The notes beneath the pieces were generated by a model. The model worked only from the letters and a program-made list of their open reading frames with translations, did no database searches and was not told the DNA's origin. A stretch of DNA of 6,438 nucleotides from Selenomonas sp. (GTDB lineage: Bacteria > Bacillota_C > Negativicutes > Selenomonadales > Selenomonadaceae), in NCBI RefSeq assembly GCF_024699275.1, contig NZ_JAILPX010000141.1:1-6438 (forward strand). The letters are read 5' to 3'. Every line of letters starts with the position of its first letter. The first letter of the stretch is position 1. Below, piece after piece: positions 6,249 through 6,438 of the stretch. A program made the translations under genes and the position numbers.

Positions 6249-6438
6249 ATGGGAGTCTGGATTGTTGTTGTTGATGATGATGCCATGACGCTGACATATG
6301 TAAAACGCATTTTGCGGGAGCAGGATATGCGGGTCACCTGTCTGCGTTCCGGGCGGGATCTTTTGAAATATATGGGAAAAAATACACCGGATTTGATTCT
6401 GCTGGATATACAGATGCCGGAGATGGATGGCTTTGAAA
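6249..6438 (+). CDS. Response regulator, N-terminal part of receiver domain (runs off the window)
   Basis: The first 63 codons are present and open to the right edge. The protein begins MGVWIVVVDDDAMTL and shows the receiver features expected over this length: acidic residues D9-D11 after a hydrophobic first strand, and phosphoacceptor D53 in LLDIQMPEMDG. The Thr and Lys switch residues and any output domain lie beyond the window, so it could be a stand-alone receiver, a DNA-binding regulator, a cyclic-di-GMP enzyme or a further hybrid kinase. Its place 21 nt after the hybrid kinase makes it a likely phosphate acceptor from the kinase Hpt domain (inference). The ATG at 6249 is supported by the AAGGGAG site 6 nt upstream. 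Confidence 0.9.
   Translation, partial: MGVWIVVVDDDAMTLTYVKRILREQDMRVTCLRSGRDLLKYMGKNTPDLILLDIQMPEMDGFE

Overview
The window looks like part of an amino-acid sensing and transport locus from an anaerobic Firmicute. A member of the Negativicutes (Selenomonas or a relative) is my best guess. It rests on the overall style: strong AGGAGG ribosome sites, balanced GC content, a TTG start, and a large dCache/HisKA/REC/Hpt kinase. No marker gene confirms it. All intact genes lie on the + strand with short gaps (72, 20 and 21 nt), so they probably form one operon that continues past the right edge.

Layout. Bases 1 to about 300 hold no intact gene. About 21-208 is the decayed remnant of a hybrid-type histidine kinase, recognisable by alignment to the intact kinase further down. 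It is followed by a short palindrome and a good ribosome site. 301-1077 encodes a protein made of two receiver domains with no output domain; the first receiver is degenerate. 1150-3408 encodes an unusual fusion: a complete AGCS-family sodium/amino-acid symporter, one extra membrane helix, and a C-terminal family-3 solute-binding (Venus-flytrap) domain that should lie outside the membrane. 3429-6227 encodes a 932-residue membrane histidine kinase with a dCache sensor, HisKA, HATPase, receiver and Hpt domains. The sensor carries nearly all of the amino-acid-binding motif known from dCache_1AA domains. 6249 to the right edge is the start of another receiver-domain protein.

How the parts may work together (inference). 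The kinase is predicted to sense an amino acid through its dCache domain and run an internal His-Asp-His relay, whose Hpt can hand phosphate to the flanking receiver proteins. The transporter fusion between them carries its own flytrap domain, which secondary symporters do not need for transport. The flytrap has lost the Arg that normally holds the ligand alpha-carboxylate. This suggests a ligand-gated transporter or a transporter that also acts as a sensor, partnered with the kinase. No DNA-binding output domain is visible in the window, so the final target of the relay is unknown.
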